The translations under genes were made by a program, and so were the position numbers. The notes beneath the pieces are model-generated. The model saw only the letters and a list, made by a program, of their open reading frames with translations, was not told where the DNA came from and ran no database searches. This document shows positions 47,601 to 55,062 of a stretch of 64,000 nucleotides of DNA, piece by piece; within the stretch, counting starts at the first letter, position 1, and every line of letters starts with the position of its first letter. The stretch lies in the NCBI RefSeq assembly GCF_004310685.1, contig NZ_SISG01000001.1, forward strand, positions 2,666,001-2,730,000, written 5' to 3'. The DNA is from Glaciihabitans arcticus. Lineage in GTDB: Bacteria; Actinomycetota; Actinomycetes; Actinomycetales; Microbacteriaceae.

Positions 47601-50600
47601 TGCGGTGGGTGACTGGATGTACCAGACCATCGGTGGCATCCGCTCGACCGAACCGGGGTTCAAGCACTCCGTCATCGCGCCCCAGCCGGGCGGCGGACTC
47701 ACCCACGCGGCGGTCGGACACACGTCCGTCTACGGCAGGGTCGCAAGCGACTGGACCATCACCGGCGGCCGCATGGCCCTCACCGTCGACGTGCCCGCCA
47801 ACACCACCTCGACCGTGCGCATCGCCGCGAAGAACCTCCACGAGGTCTTCGAGGGTGACGTCGCCGTGGCCGACGCCGTGGGTGTCGAGAGCGTCACGCT
47901 GAGCGGTTCCGACGCCGTCATCGAGGTCGGCTCCGGTCACTACGCGTTCAGCATCGACGAGGTGGCCGGCACGTTCGGCACGATCACCGACGGCCTCGCC
48001 GCCATCGACGACGCGCTCGACGGTGCCGGGCTGTCGGTCTCTGACCGCGCGCTCGCCGACGGCTATGTCGACGACGCACGCGCCGCAGTGGGTGCAGCGG
48101 ATGCCGCGACCACCGACTCGGCCGCAGCCCTCGCCGTCCACACGGCTCTTGCCCGCCTGGCCTCCCTGACGACCCTGCTCATCGCTGCAGAGTCGGACGC
48201 GGAGCTGCTCGACGCGGTTGCCGAGGTCTCGGCCGATCTCTCCGGGCTCTCCGCCGGCTTCCTCGACGTCTCGGCGTCGATCGTCGTCAGCGCGGGTGCC
48301 GTGTCGCCCTCCGGTACCGCGACGGCGACCATCGCCGTCGAAAACGACGGGGACTCCGAGCTCGCCTCGGTCGACACGTCGCTCACCGCACCCGCCGGCT
48401 GGAAGGTGCTCTCGCTGAGCCACCCGGTCGCGGCAGTGCTGGCGCCGGGGGCAACCCGTGAAGGCGCCTATTCGGTGCGAGTCGCAGCCGCCGGTCCGCT
48501 CGGATCCAACCCGCTCGCGGGCACGGCCACCTACCGGTTCAACGGTTCAACCGCGACGATTCCGGTGACGGGTGCGGTCTCGGTCACGAGTCCCATCTCC
48601 CTCACCGCGAGCGCGATTCCGGCGGCAGCACCCGGCAGCGCCGTCACGGCTAACGTGACCGTGACCAACGCCTCCGGCACCGCGGTTCGGGGAACCCTCC
48701 AGACCGCGAGCGCGGGATGGCGTATCGCGAGCGGTGAGCCGGTCACGGTTCCCTCGAACGGCTCCCTCGTTGTACCGGTGACCCTGCAGGTCGATGAGAC
48801 GGCGAACGGCGGGGCAGCATCCCTCGTCCTGGCCTTCGCGGTCGGCGGCGAGACCTGGAGCTCGGTCACGGTCGGCGCGACGGTGAACCTCAGCCTCGAT
48901 GGCCCGACCCTCACCCAGTACGACTATGTGGATGTCGGCGAAGCGGTCTCGGAGGCCGCACACGAGATGACCAAGTCGAACGGCTCGGGCGTAACCGCCG
49001 AAGCCGGACGCAGCCGTCGCTACGTGGGCATCACCGACCCGACCGGCTTTATGCAGTACCGCCTCGCGGTGCCCGCGGGCAAGCCGTTCACCCTCAAGCT
49101 GACCGAGACCTATGACAGGAACCAGACGAAGGACTACCGCGTCCTTGTCAATGGCACCCTCGTGCAGCGCCGCATCAACGTGCACACCGGCGGCCTCAGC
49201 CTCGTGACCTACTCGATCCCGGTGAGCGACACCACGCTCAGCGCCTCGGGCAGTGTTGTGGTGCGCATCGAGAACAACAATCCGCTGGTGCCGAACACCT
49301 ACGACCCGTCGATCGCCGACCTGTGGACCACCGCGTTCACCGACTACGTCGACCTCGGCAACACGGCCTCCGAGACCGCTCACGCCACGACGTTCTCGAG
49401 CAGGTCGGGCACGAACACTGAGGCGGGGCGCACGCGTCGCTACGCGGATCGTCTCGACCCGAACGGGTTCATCCAGTTCACCGCGAAGATCGAGCAGGGC
49501 AAGCCCTTCACGATCCAGACGGTCGACACCTTCGACGGTCCGCAGCGCAAGGTCTACGACGTGTTCGTCAACGGCACGAAGATCGAGCGCCACGACTACA
49601 CCCGCACCGCTTCGGGCGCGGGCCTGGCCACGACCGTGGTGCTGGTCGACAACCCCGCGCTGCTCACGAGCGGCACGGTGACCCTTCGATTCCAGAGCGA
49701 GTCGAGCGGCACCTACTACGACCCCTCGCTCGCCGACGTCTGGGTCACCCCGGCGGCAGCCGACACTCTCGCACCCTCCCTCGAGCCGGTCGTCACCGGA
49801 GAGATCGGTGCCGGCGGCTGGTACACGAGCGAGGTGACGGTGGATGCAACGGCACGCGACAACCGTCGCGCCCCCGTCACGGTCGAGCACAAGCTGGGTT
49901 CGGCGGACTGGACGGCTCACAGCGGTGCGGTCACCGTCTCGGACGAGGGCGACACAGCCATCGGCCTGCGCGCGACGGATGCCGCAGGCAACGCGGGCGC
50001 CATCGACACCCTCGACCTGAGGATCGACTCCGTCGCACCGAGCGTCAACATCGACGGCTTCCAGCTCGAGGTGGACGATGAGACCTCCGGTCTGGCAAGC
50101 GTGCGCTACCGTCTCGCGGACGGCCCCTGGGCTGCCTTCGAGGGTGACGTATTCGTCTTCGACGGTGCGGGAACCTTCCGCGTCGAGGTCGTGGCCGACG
50201 ACGTGGCGGGCAACCGTACCCACGACGTGAGCTACATCACCATCGATGACGCGACCGACCCCGAGGTGACCCTTACGACGAGCCTCGCTCCCGTGGGCGG
50301 CTGGCTCCCGGCGGATGCGACGGTTGCGCTCGAGGCGACCGACGACGTCGGAATCGCGACCCTGCAGTACCGTCTCCCGGGTTCCGACTGGAAGAACTAC
50401 ACGGCACCGCTCGAGTTCGAGCCGGGCAAGCACACCGTTACGGCCCGCGCGGTCGACTTCGCCGGCAACACTTCGGCGATCGCCACCCTGCCGGTCTGGA
50501 TCGACGGCACCGCCCCCGTGACGGCGAGTGTGGTCGCGGGCAACCCGTCGAACCGCGACCGTCTCGACGTGCGCCTCACCGCGACCGACGCCGAGTCCGG

Positions 50601-51321
50601 CGTGGCCGCGACGAAGTACAGCGTCGACGGCGATGACTGGGTGACCCTCGAGGGCTCGACCGTGACGGTCACCGGCTACGGTCGCCACACCGTCGAGTTC
50701 GCGTCCACAGACCGGGTCGGCAACGTCGAGAAGACCCGATCGGTCGCGGTGTCCATCAAGGACGTCGACGCGCTGATCAACTACACGAAGCCCACGATGA
50801 CGGGAACGGCGAAGGTGGGCTCGACGCTCACCGCCACGACCGGCACGTGGAACACCACCGGGCTCGACATCGAGATCGAATGGTTGCGGGGCGGGGTCGT
50901 CATCCCGAACGCCGGAACCACGACCTACCTGATCACACCGGCCGACATCGGCAAGACGATCTCGGTGCGAGTGACGGCGTCGAAGCCCGAGCTGCTCGGA
51001 GTAGCGGTCACGACCGCGGCGACGGTGGCGATCCCCAAGGTCGTCACGGTCACGACTCTCACGGCGTCGAAGACCTCGGTCACGCGCAACTCCACGGTGG
51101 TGCTGTCGATGACGGTCAGCGCTCCGGTGGGAACGCCGGCGGGAACCGTGACGGTCTACCTCGCTGGTAAGAAGTTCAAGACGGTGACCCTGGTGAACGG
51201 CCAGGCCACCCTCTCGGTGAAGTTCGGGCAGAAGAAGACGTACGTCGTGGGGGCCGTGTATGCGGGCTCGACGACCTATGCCGGTGACTCCTCGCCGAAC
51301 GTCTCCATCAAGGTCAAGTAG
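44674..51321 (+). CDS. Giant secreted GH78 alpha-L-rhamnosidase, tandem paralogue
   Basis: The 2215-residue paralogue starts 46 bases after the preceding rhamnosidase with a good ribosome site (AAGGAAG), so both are likely co-transcribed. It has a signal peptide (to AASAADA), the same fibronectin, LamG-like, N and beta domains, and the catalytic barrel with DTPARDERLGWTGD near 675 and MGATTMWEKW near 944. After the helical spacer and NEW3-like region it carries two copies of the DPSIADVWTLP-type module (1416-1552 and 1555-1692), several OmpL47-like Ig domains, one YQW-type repeat and a terminal Big_3_5-like Ig. The catalytic halves are similar but the tails differ, suggesting duplication followed by specialisation for different linkages. 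Confidence 0.93.
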   Translation: MTVQRFLTRPTRVAALALTMALIVGGTTIGAGAASAADAPLAAAGLRTDSLVNPLGINGDDPEFTWQLKSDTRATLQTAHRIVVSSTRAKAAAGDADVWNPGWVSSEQSVDVTYAGPALESATPYYWAVQVRDNHGRESALSTVGSFETALLAASEWDADWIGEDSEAALNQWKDYSVELSASSITGALGVYLRANASASNAYMWQISVSGTDAFIRPHIRTNGNYNVPTGTKIDPTFLNGPITSTTANTFRFDVVGNSIATYVNDHLVVTTPVTNFARGYVGFRSSAGESGTAHSLKVTTVGAAPKTLVNTAFPLGDTTFTGGSQTVAGSRVYAVNDGLLNGLDTEPIFRSDFTAGSDIASARLYASALGVYEFRINGERVGDLELAPGWTDYNKRVAFQTYDVTDLVKTGDNAIGALTGAGWYSGSLGWFGPNQYGTDSRLLGQLVITYADGSQKIVGTDGDWTTTKGPVLASDLLMGETYDANKWQDGWDEAGFDDSSWNAVLDAGALATSKLEPQPEPPVRITQELAPITLTNVNGAWVYDLGQNMVGKVRLNVGANANNGARITLKHAEILHADGSVAMENLRSAKATDYFTPVAGGGAQTYVPRFTYHGFRYVELTGFVGTPTLATITGLVEGSDNEATSTFDSSSTMLNKLQKNIVWGQRGNFFSVPTDTPARDERLGWTGDINVFAPTAAFNMYSEEFLRKWMTDMRDAQHANGAYPEVAPQFCKNPAVHDSCDAGSTGWADAGVTVPFVVWQNYGDTGIITENWDSMVDYIDFLDAQAVNNVRPGYGHWGDWLNLSDPTPGNVLGTAFYAHSVDLMAQMATATGRTAEATAYTAKFAAIKAAYQDAFVAADGTVTGGSQTAYAISIGMGLVPESLVEAAGTKLAARVAAKGGHLSTGFLGTPYLLPALTQSGQEKVAYSLMMSETAPSWGYEVAMGATTMWEKWDSLGANGQPTDYGMNSFNHYAFGAVGDWMYQTIGGIRSTEPGFKHSVIAPQPGGGLTHAAVGHTSVYGRVASDWTITGGRMALTVDVPANTTSTVRIAAKNLHEVFEGDVAVADAVGVESVTLSGSDAVIEVGSGHYAFSIDEVAGTFGTITDGLAAIDDALDGAGLSVSDRALADGYVDDARAAVGAADAATTDSAAALAVHTALARLASLTTLLIAAESDAELLDAVAEVSADLSGLSAGFLDVSASIVVSAGAVSPSGTATATIAVENDGDSELASVDTSLTAPAGWKVLSLSHPVAAVLAPGATREGAYSVRVAAAGPLGSNPLAGTATYRFNGSTATIPVTGAVSVTSPISLTASAIPAAAPGSAVTANVTVTNASGTAVRGTLQTASAGWRIASGEPVTVPSNGSLVVPVTLQVDETANGGAASLVLAFAVGGETWSSVTVGATVNLSLDGPTLTQYDYVDVGEAVSEAAHEMTKSNGSGVTAEAGRSRRYVGITDPTGFMQYRLAVPAGKPFTLKLTETYDRNQTKDYRVLVNGTLVQRRINVHTGGLSLVTYSIPVSDTTLSASGSVVVRIENNNPLVPNTYDPSIADLWTTAFTDYVDLGNTASETAHATTFSSRSGTNTEAGRTRRYADRLDPNGFIQFTAKIEQGKPFTIQTVDTFDGPQRKVYDVFVNGTKIERHDYTRTASGAGLATTVVLVDNPALLTSGTVTLRFQSESSGTYYDPSLADVWVTPAAADTLAPSLEPVVTGEIGAGGWYTSEVTVDATARDNRRAPVTVEHKLGSADWTAHSGAVTVSDEGDTAIGLRATDAAGNAGAIDTLDLRIDSVAPSVNIDGFQLEVDDETSGLASVRYRLADGPWAAFEGDVFVFDGAGTFRVEVVADDVAGNRTHDVSYITIDDATDPEVTLTTSLAPVGGWLPADATVALEATDDVGIATLQYRLPGSDWKNYTAPLEFEPGKHTVTARAVDFAGNTSAIATLPVWIDGTAPVTASVVAGNPSNRDRLDVRLTATDAESGVAATKYSVDGDDWVTLEGSTVTVTGYGRHTVEFASTDRVGNVEKTRSVAVSIKDVDALINYTKPTMTGTAKVGSTLTATTGTWNTTGLDIEIEWLRGGVVIPNAGTTTYLITPADIGKTISVRVTASKPELLGVAVTTAATVAIPKVVTVTTLTASKTSVTRNSTVVLSMTVSAPVGTPAGTVTVYLAGKKFKTVTLVNGQATLSVKFGQKKTYVVGAVYAGSTTYAGDSSPNVSIKVK

Positions 51322-51327
51322 CACGGT

Positions 51328-51357
51328 GCGCGGCGGGGGCCGAGGTTCCCGCCGCGC
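51328..51357 (+). terminator. Terminator after the tandem rhamnosidases
   Basis: A ten-base perfect stem GCGCGGCGGG / CCCGCCGCGC (51328-51337 with 51348-51357) starts seven bases after the stop codon, without a following T-run. TACTAT at 51360-51365 just beyond may be the -10 of the next gene. Confidence 0.72.
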
Positions 51358-51386
51358 GCTACTATGACCTCAGCAAGGAGGCTCCG

Positions 51387-52265
51387 ATGCCGAAGTTCAC
51401 AGCCGAGCGCAGCGATCACAGCTTTGTCGACGCCCAGGGCGTCACGGTGCACTACTACGTGTGGAAGGCCGCTAAGCCGCGTGCCGTGCTGCAGCTCGCG
51501 CACGGTCTCGGCGAGTACGCACGACGCTACGAGCGCCTCGCGCAGGACTTCGTCGCCGCCGGCATCTCCGTCTACGCCGACGACCACCGGGGTCACGGCC
51601 AGACCGGACTCAGCCAGTACAACGGGGAGCACGGTCGCCTCGGCAAGCTCGGCCCCGGAGGACTGCGCGCTGCCGTCGCCGACCTGCACCAGCTGACCGG
51701 CATCATCGCCGACGAGAACCCCGGCCTGCCGATCGTGTTCCTCGGCCACTCCTGGGGCTCGCTCATGGGGCAGATCCTGGTCAACGAGCACGCGGGCGAC
51801 TTCGCCGGCATCATCCTGAGTGGCACGGCCTATCGCGTGCCGGGCCAGATGAACGGCGGCAACCTCAACTCGCGGCACAAGTCGCTCGGCACCACCGGCT
51901 ACGAGTGGCTGAGTCGCGACGCCGCGGTCTCGGCCGCCTTCGTCGAAGACCCGCTCACCTTCTACGCCGACGCGCTCAAGCTGTTCGGCATTTCCGACGG
52001 GCTCCGGTTGTTCGGCCGCCCGAGCAAGCCGATGCCGGCGGATGTTCCGTTGCTCATCATGATCGGAAGCGAAGACTCCCTGGGTGGCGAGACCAGCGTG
52101 CAAAAGCTTGCCGACAGCTACATCCGTCGCGGAGAGCTCACCGATGTCGAGGTCATCGTCTACAACGAGGCACGGCACGAGATCTTCAACGAGACCAACA
52201 AGAACGAAGTCACGGCCGACCTGATCGCCTGGGTGGACCAACGATTGGCCCCGGAGCGAGATTAG
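51387..52265 (+). CDS. Alpha/beta hydrolase, monoacylglycerol-lipase-like
   Basis: The 292-residue protein has the Hydrolase_4 (S33) fold: QLAHGLGEYARRYERLAQ, YADDHRGHGQTG, the nucleophile elbow GHSWGS with Ser122, acid region IGSEDSLGG and His in NEARHEIFNE. Relatives hydrolyse monoacylglycerols or lysophospholipids. No signal peptide is present. A strong ribosome site (AAGGAGG) precedes the ATG. The exact lipid substrate is unknown. Confidence 0.85.
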   Translation: MPKFTAERSDHSFVDAQGVTVHYYVWKAAKPRAVLQLAHGLGEYARRYERLAQDFVAAGISVYADDHRGHGQTGLSQYNGEHGRLGKLGPGGLRAAVADLHQLTGIIADENPGLPIVFLGHSWGSLMGQILVNEHAGDFAGIILSGTAYRVPGQMNGGNLNSRHKSLGTTGYEWLSRDAAVSAAFVEDPLTFYADALKLFGISDGLRLFGRPSKPMPADVPLLIMIGSEDSLGGETSVQKLADSYIRRGELTDVEVIVYNEARHEIFNETNKNEVTADLIAWVDQRLAPERD

Positions 52266-52275
52266 GCTGAACTCA
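52263..52275 (+). promoter_or_regulatory. Leaderless promoter -10 of the lipoate ligase gene
   Basis: TAGGCT at 52263-52268 overlaps the preceding stop region, followed by six bases and ATG 52275. Confidence 0.5.
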
Positions 52276-53324
52276 TGCATGGTGAGTTCAAGGTCCCCGG
52301 TGGAAAGCTCGTCGTCGTCGACTTCGAGGTGATCGACGGCAAACTGGCCGACTTCCGCCTCGCGGGCGACTTCTTCCTCGAGCCCGATGACGCCCTCGAG
52401 GCGATCAACGCCGCGATGAACGGCATCTCGTCCGACTCGGAATCGGTGCAGATCGCCGCCGCCGTGCGCGCCGCGCTGCCCGAGGGGGCGACCCTGCTCG
52501 GCTTCAGCCCGGAGGCCGTCGCGACGACGGTGCGCCGGGCCCTGCAGCGCGCGACCAGCTGGAAGGACTACGAGTGGGAGCTCATCCACGATCGCTCCTT
52601 CCCGCCGGTCATGCAGATGGCACTCGACCAGGTTCTCGCGGAGGAGGTGGGTGCGGGCATCCGCAAACCGACCCTGCGCATCTGGGAGTGGGACAGCCCG
52701 GGCGTGGTGATCGGCAGCTTTCAGTCGCTGCGCAACGAGGTCGACCTCGAGAACGCGAAGAAGTTCGGCTTCGACGTCGTACGTCGCATCAGCGGCGGCG
52801 GCGCGATGTTCATGGAGGCCGGGTCCGTCATCACCTACTCGATCTATGCGCCCGCCGACCTGGTGCATGGGATGACGTTCGCCGACTCCTACGCGTTCCT
52901 CGATGAGTGGGTCATCGTCGCCCTCAAGTCCCTCGGTATCGAGGCCAGCTACCAGCCGCTCAACGACATCACGAGCCCGACCGGCAAGATCGGCGGGGCC
53001 GCCCAGAAGCGTCTCGGCAACGGTGCCGTGCTGCACCACGTCACCATGAGCTACGACATGGACGGCGAGAAGATGGTGCAGGTGCTGCGCATCGGCCGCG
53101 AGAAGATGAGCGACAAGGGCACCAAGAGCGCCGCCAAGCGGGTCGATCCACTTCGCAGCCAGACCGGCCTTTCCCGCGCGGAGATCATCGACCGCATGGA
53201 GGAGACTTTCACAAAGCTCTACGGACTGACCCCCGGATCGCTTACTGATGACGAGATCGCTCGGGCAGAGGCGCTGGTTTCCGAGAAGTTCGGCACCGAG
53301 GAGTGGCTGAACCGCGTGCCGTAA
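52275..53324 (+). CDS. lplA: Lipoate-protein ligase with N-terminally placed accessory domain
   Basis: The 349-residue protein has the BPL/LplA/LipB catalytic fold from about residue 100 to 349: RRISGGGAMFMEAGSVITYS, the adenylate-binding Lys in SPTGKIGGAAQKRLGNGAVL, and the upstream WEWDSPGVVIGSFQS. Residues 1-90 (VPGGKLVVVDFEVIDGKLAD) look like the small accessory domain that is C-terminal in E. coli LplA, here placed first. It would attach lipoate to 2-oxoacid dehydrogenase E2 or GcvH; octanoyl or lipoyl transfer is an alternative. Confidence 0.85.
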   Translation: MHGEFKVPGGKLVVVDFEVIDGKLADFRLAGDFFLEPDDALEAINAAMNGISSDSESVQIAAAVRAALPEGATLLGFSPEAVATTVRRALQRATSWKDYEWELIHDRSFPPVMQMALDQVLAEEVGAGIRKPTLRIWEWDSPGVVIGSFQSLRNEVDLENAKKFGFDVVRRISGGGAMFMEAGSVITYSIYAPADLVHGMTFADSYAFLDEWVIVALKSLGIEASYQPLNDITSPTGKIGGAAQKRLGNGAVLHHVTMSYDMDGEKMVQVLRIGREKMSDKGTKSAAKRVDPLRSQTGLSRAEIIDRMEETFTKLYGLTPGSLTDDEIARAEALVSEKFGTEEWLNRVP

Positions 53325-53349
53325 ACGGCGATCTGTCGCCGGCCACGCA

Positions 53350-53362
53350 TAGGGTGGTTGTG
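53350..53362 (+). promoter_or_regulatory. Leaderless promoter -10 of the small membrane-protein gene
   Basis: TAGGGT at 53350-53355, six bases, then GTG at 53362. Confidence 0.5.
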
Positions 53363-53679
53363 TGGACGGCTGGCTGGTACTCGGAATCTTCTTGGGCGTA
53401 GTGGCTGTCGTCTCCCTCGCGCAGAACCGCGGTTGGATCGACCTGTCCAACAAGAACCGCTCGGGTGGATCTGGCGGCGGCATCGGCGGCATCGGCGACG
53501 AGGTCTTCCACCCGACACGCTTCGAGGCCCAGGTCGAGCTTGACCGCCAGACGATCCTGCCGGCTCCCGCACCCGTGCCCGGTGACGGCGACAAGGGCAT
53601 CTTCGGCGGCAGGGTCGAGATCAGACTCCCGGCCACAGCTCCCGTCGAGGAGACCACCGGCGGTCGACGCCGCGCCTAA
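53362..53679 (+). CDS. Small single-span membrane protein, unknown function
   Basis: The 105-residue product has one N-terminal membrane helix (GWLVLGIFLGVVAVVSLA), a glycine-rich linker (NRSGGSGGGIGGIGDEVF) and a charged, proline-rich cytoplasmic or extracellular tail ending RRRA. Short proteins like this are common in actinobacteria without an assigned role. It starts with GTG and ends 12 bases before the convergent GNAT stop. Confidence 0.7.
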   Translation: MDGWLVLGIFLGVVAVVSLAQNRGWIDLSNKNRSGGSGGGIGGIGDEVFHPTRFEAQVELDRQTILPAPAPVPGDGDKGIFGGRVEIRLPATAPVEETTGGRRRA

Positions 53680-53691
53680 CGGCTGAGTTGG

Positions 53692-53976
53692 CTAACGCGA
53701 CAGCAGCGCCTGGTACTCGGTGTTCTCGCCCACGAAGTGCGCGACGAACGGGCAGTCTGCGACGAGACGGTACGAGGTCTCATCCCGAATCTGATCGAGG
53801 GTCTCGCGAACGAGCTCGCTACCGAGCCCGCGGGTGCGGTCGGACTTGTCGATCTCGGTGTGTGTGAGATGGATGACGTCGCCGTCGAGCTCGTAGTCGA
53901 TCAGCCCGACGCGTTCGCCGTCGATCTGCAGCTGGTACTGGTTCACCTCGGGGGAGTGCACAACGGTGTGAGTCAT
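53692..53976 (-). CDS. Small GNAT-type acetyltransferase (YidJ/Gtn-like)
   Basis: The 94-residue protein is the minimal GNAT_acetyltransf_3-like family: QLQIDGERVGLIDYELDGD, the acetyl-CoA loop RTRGLGSELVRETLDQIRDE, and LVADCPFVAHFVGENTEYQAL. The substrate is unknown. TAGCCT at 53984-53989 (read on the minus strand) lies seven bases before the ATG, again a leaderless layout. It is in the same direction as the ceb operon, 19 bases after the LacI gene stop. Confidence 0.85.
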   Translation of the reverse strand: MTHTVVHSPEVNQYQLQIDGERVGLIDYELDGDVIHLTHTEIDKSDRTRGLGSELVRETLDQIRDETSYRLVADCPFVAHFVGENTEYQALLSR

Positions 53977-53995
53977 GCGTCCAAGGCTACGCGGG

Positions 53996-55018
53996 CTAGG
54001 CGCTCTCGCGCTGGACGATGCGGGTCTCCATGATGCAGATGCGTTCGGGGGTCTCGCCGCGCAACAGGGCGAGCAGGGTCTCCGCCATCCTGCGACCCAT
54101 CTCGATCGACGGCTGGTGCACCGTCGTGAGCTGGATGTCGCCGCCGATCGCAGCGGGGCTGTCGTCGAAGCCCATCACCGCGATATTCCCCGGGATCGAC
54201 AGGCCACGCTCGCGCAGCACTGACACTGCGCCGGTCGCCATGAGGTCGGATGCCACGAACACCGCGTCGAGGTCGGGTGCCCGGTCGAGCAGCTCGCGCA
54301 TCGAGCGCGCACCGCTCACCATCGAGAAGTCGCCGTAGGAGATCAGGTCGGCGGGAAGCCCGGCGTTCTGCAGCGACCGACGCCAGCCCTCCGTACGGTC
54401 GATGCCGGCGGGCATGTCGGCCGGACCGGCGATCGTAGCGATGCGCTTGCGGCCGAGGGCCACGAGGTGGTCGACGCCCTTTGCGGCGGCCGCGGCGTTG
54501 TCGACGTCGACGTAGTAGCTGTTCTGCTCGGCGTGACGTAGGGGACGCCCGCCGAAGACGACCGGGATCGTCTCGTCGAGGCTGGAGAGGAAGTGGTCGC
54601 CCGAGTGGTGCGAGACGACGAGCGCTCCGTCGACGTTGCCGCCGAGCAGGTACCGCATGGTCTTCGGCGAGGGGCTGGTTGCGCCGGCGAGCTGCAGGTT
54701 GAGCACGTAATCGCTCGGCTCGAGGCCCATCGTGATGCCGTGCACGATCGCGGCGAAGTACGGGTCGCCGAAGAACCGGGTCGTCTCTTCGGGCACCACC
54801 AGGGCGATCGCCATGGTCTGCCGGTTCGCGAGCGAACGCGCGGCGCGGTTCGGGATGTAGTTGAGCTTCTCGATGGCCGCGCCGACCGTCGCCAGCACTT
54901 CAGGGCTCACCTGGCTCGAGCCGTTGACGACTCGGGACACCGTGGAACGGGAAACCCCTGCCTCGGCCGCTACCTCTTCGAGGGTAGGGGCCGGGCGTCT
55001 CGTCTGCAGGTTGCTCAT
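53996..55018 (-). CDS. cebR: LacI-family regulator, CebR/CelR-like cellobiose repressor
   Basis: The 340-residue protein has an N-terminal HTH and hinge (TLEEVAAEAGVSRSTVSRVV, NGSSQVSPEVLATVGAAI) and a sugar-binding core (ALVVPEETTRFFGDPYFAAI ... VMGFDDSPAAIGGDIQLTTV). It is the last gene of the ceb operon, 44 bases after bglC, with ribosome site GGAGAG. Near-consensus TGGGAGCGCTCCCA boxes, the operator known for Streptomyces CebR and Thermobifida CelR, flank the promoter of the first gene. Cellobiose or a longer cello-oligomer is the expected inducer. Confidence 0.88.
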   Translation of the reverse strand: MSNLQTRRPAPTLEEVAAEAGVSRSTVSRVVNGSSQVSPEVLATVGAAIEKLNYIPNRAARSLANRQTMAIALVVPEETTRFFGDPYFAAIVHGITMGLEPSDYVLNLQLAGATSPSPKTMRYLLGGNVDGALVVSHHSGDHFLSSLDETIPVVFGGRPLRHAEQNSYYVDVDNAAAAAKGVDHLVALGRKRIATIAGPADMPAGIDRTEGWRRSLQNAGLPADLISYGDFSMVSGARSMRELLDRAPDLDAVFVASDLMATGAVSVLRERGLSIPGNIAVMGFDDSPAAIGGDIQLTTVHQPSIEMGRRMAETLLALLRGETPERICIMETRIVQRESA

Positions 55019-55062
55019 CGACTCTCCTTCCCCAAAACGGTCGCGGGCGGGAACGCTTCGGT

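Noticed and set aside
39060-51324. Further long minus-strand frames opposite the tandem rhamnosidases (39060-42491, 42564-44645, 46036-48423, 48547-51324)
   Set aside because: They show the same low-complexity composition without domains and lie exactly antisense to well-supported coding regions.
51276-53657. A 793-codon minus-strand frame across the hydrolase and lipoate ligase
   Set aside because: It is antisense to two genes with intact catalytic motifs; it has no ribosome site and no family features.
55048-55061. Possible CebR box before cebR itself
   Set aside because: Only the centre matches (CGGGAACGCTTCGG); several mismatches to the consensus make it too weak to annotate.
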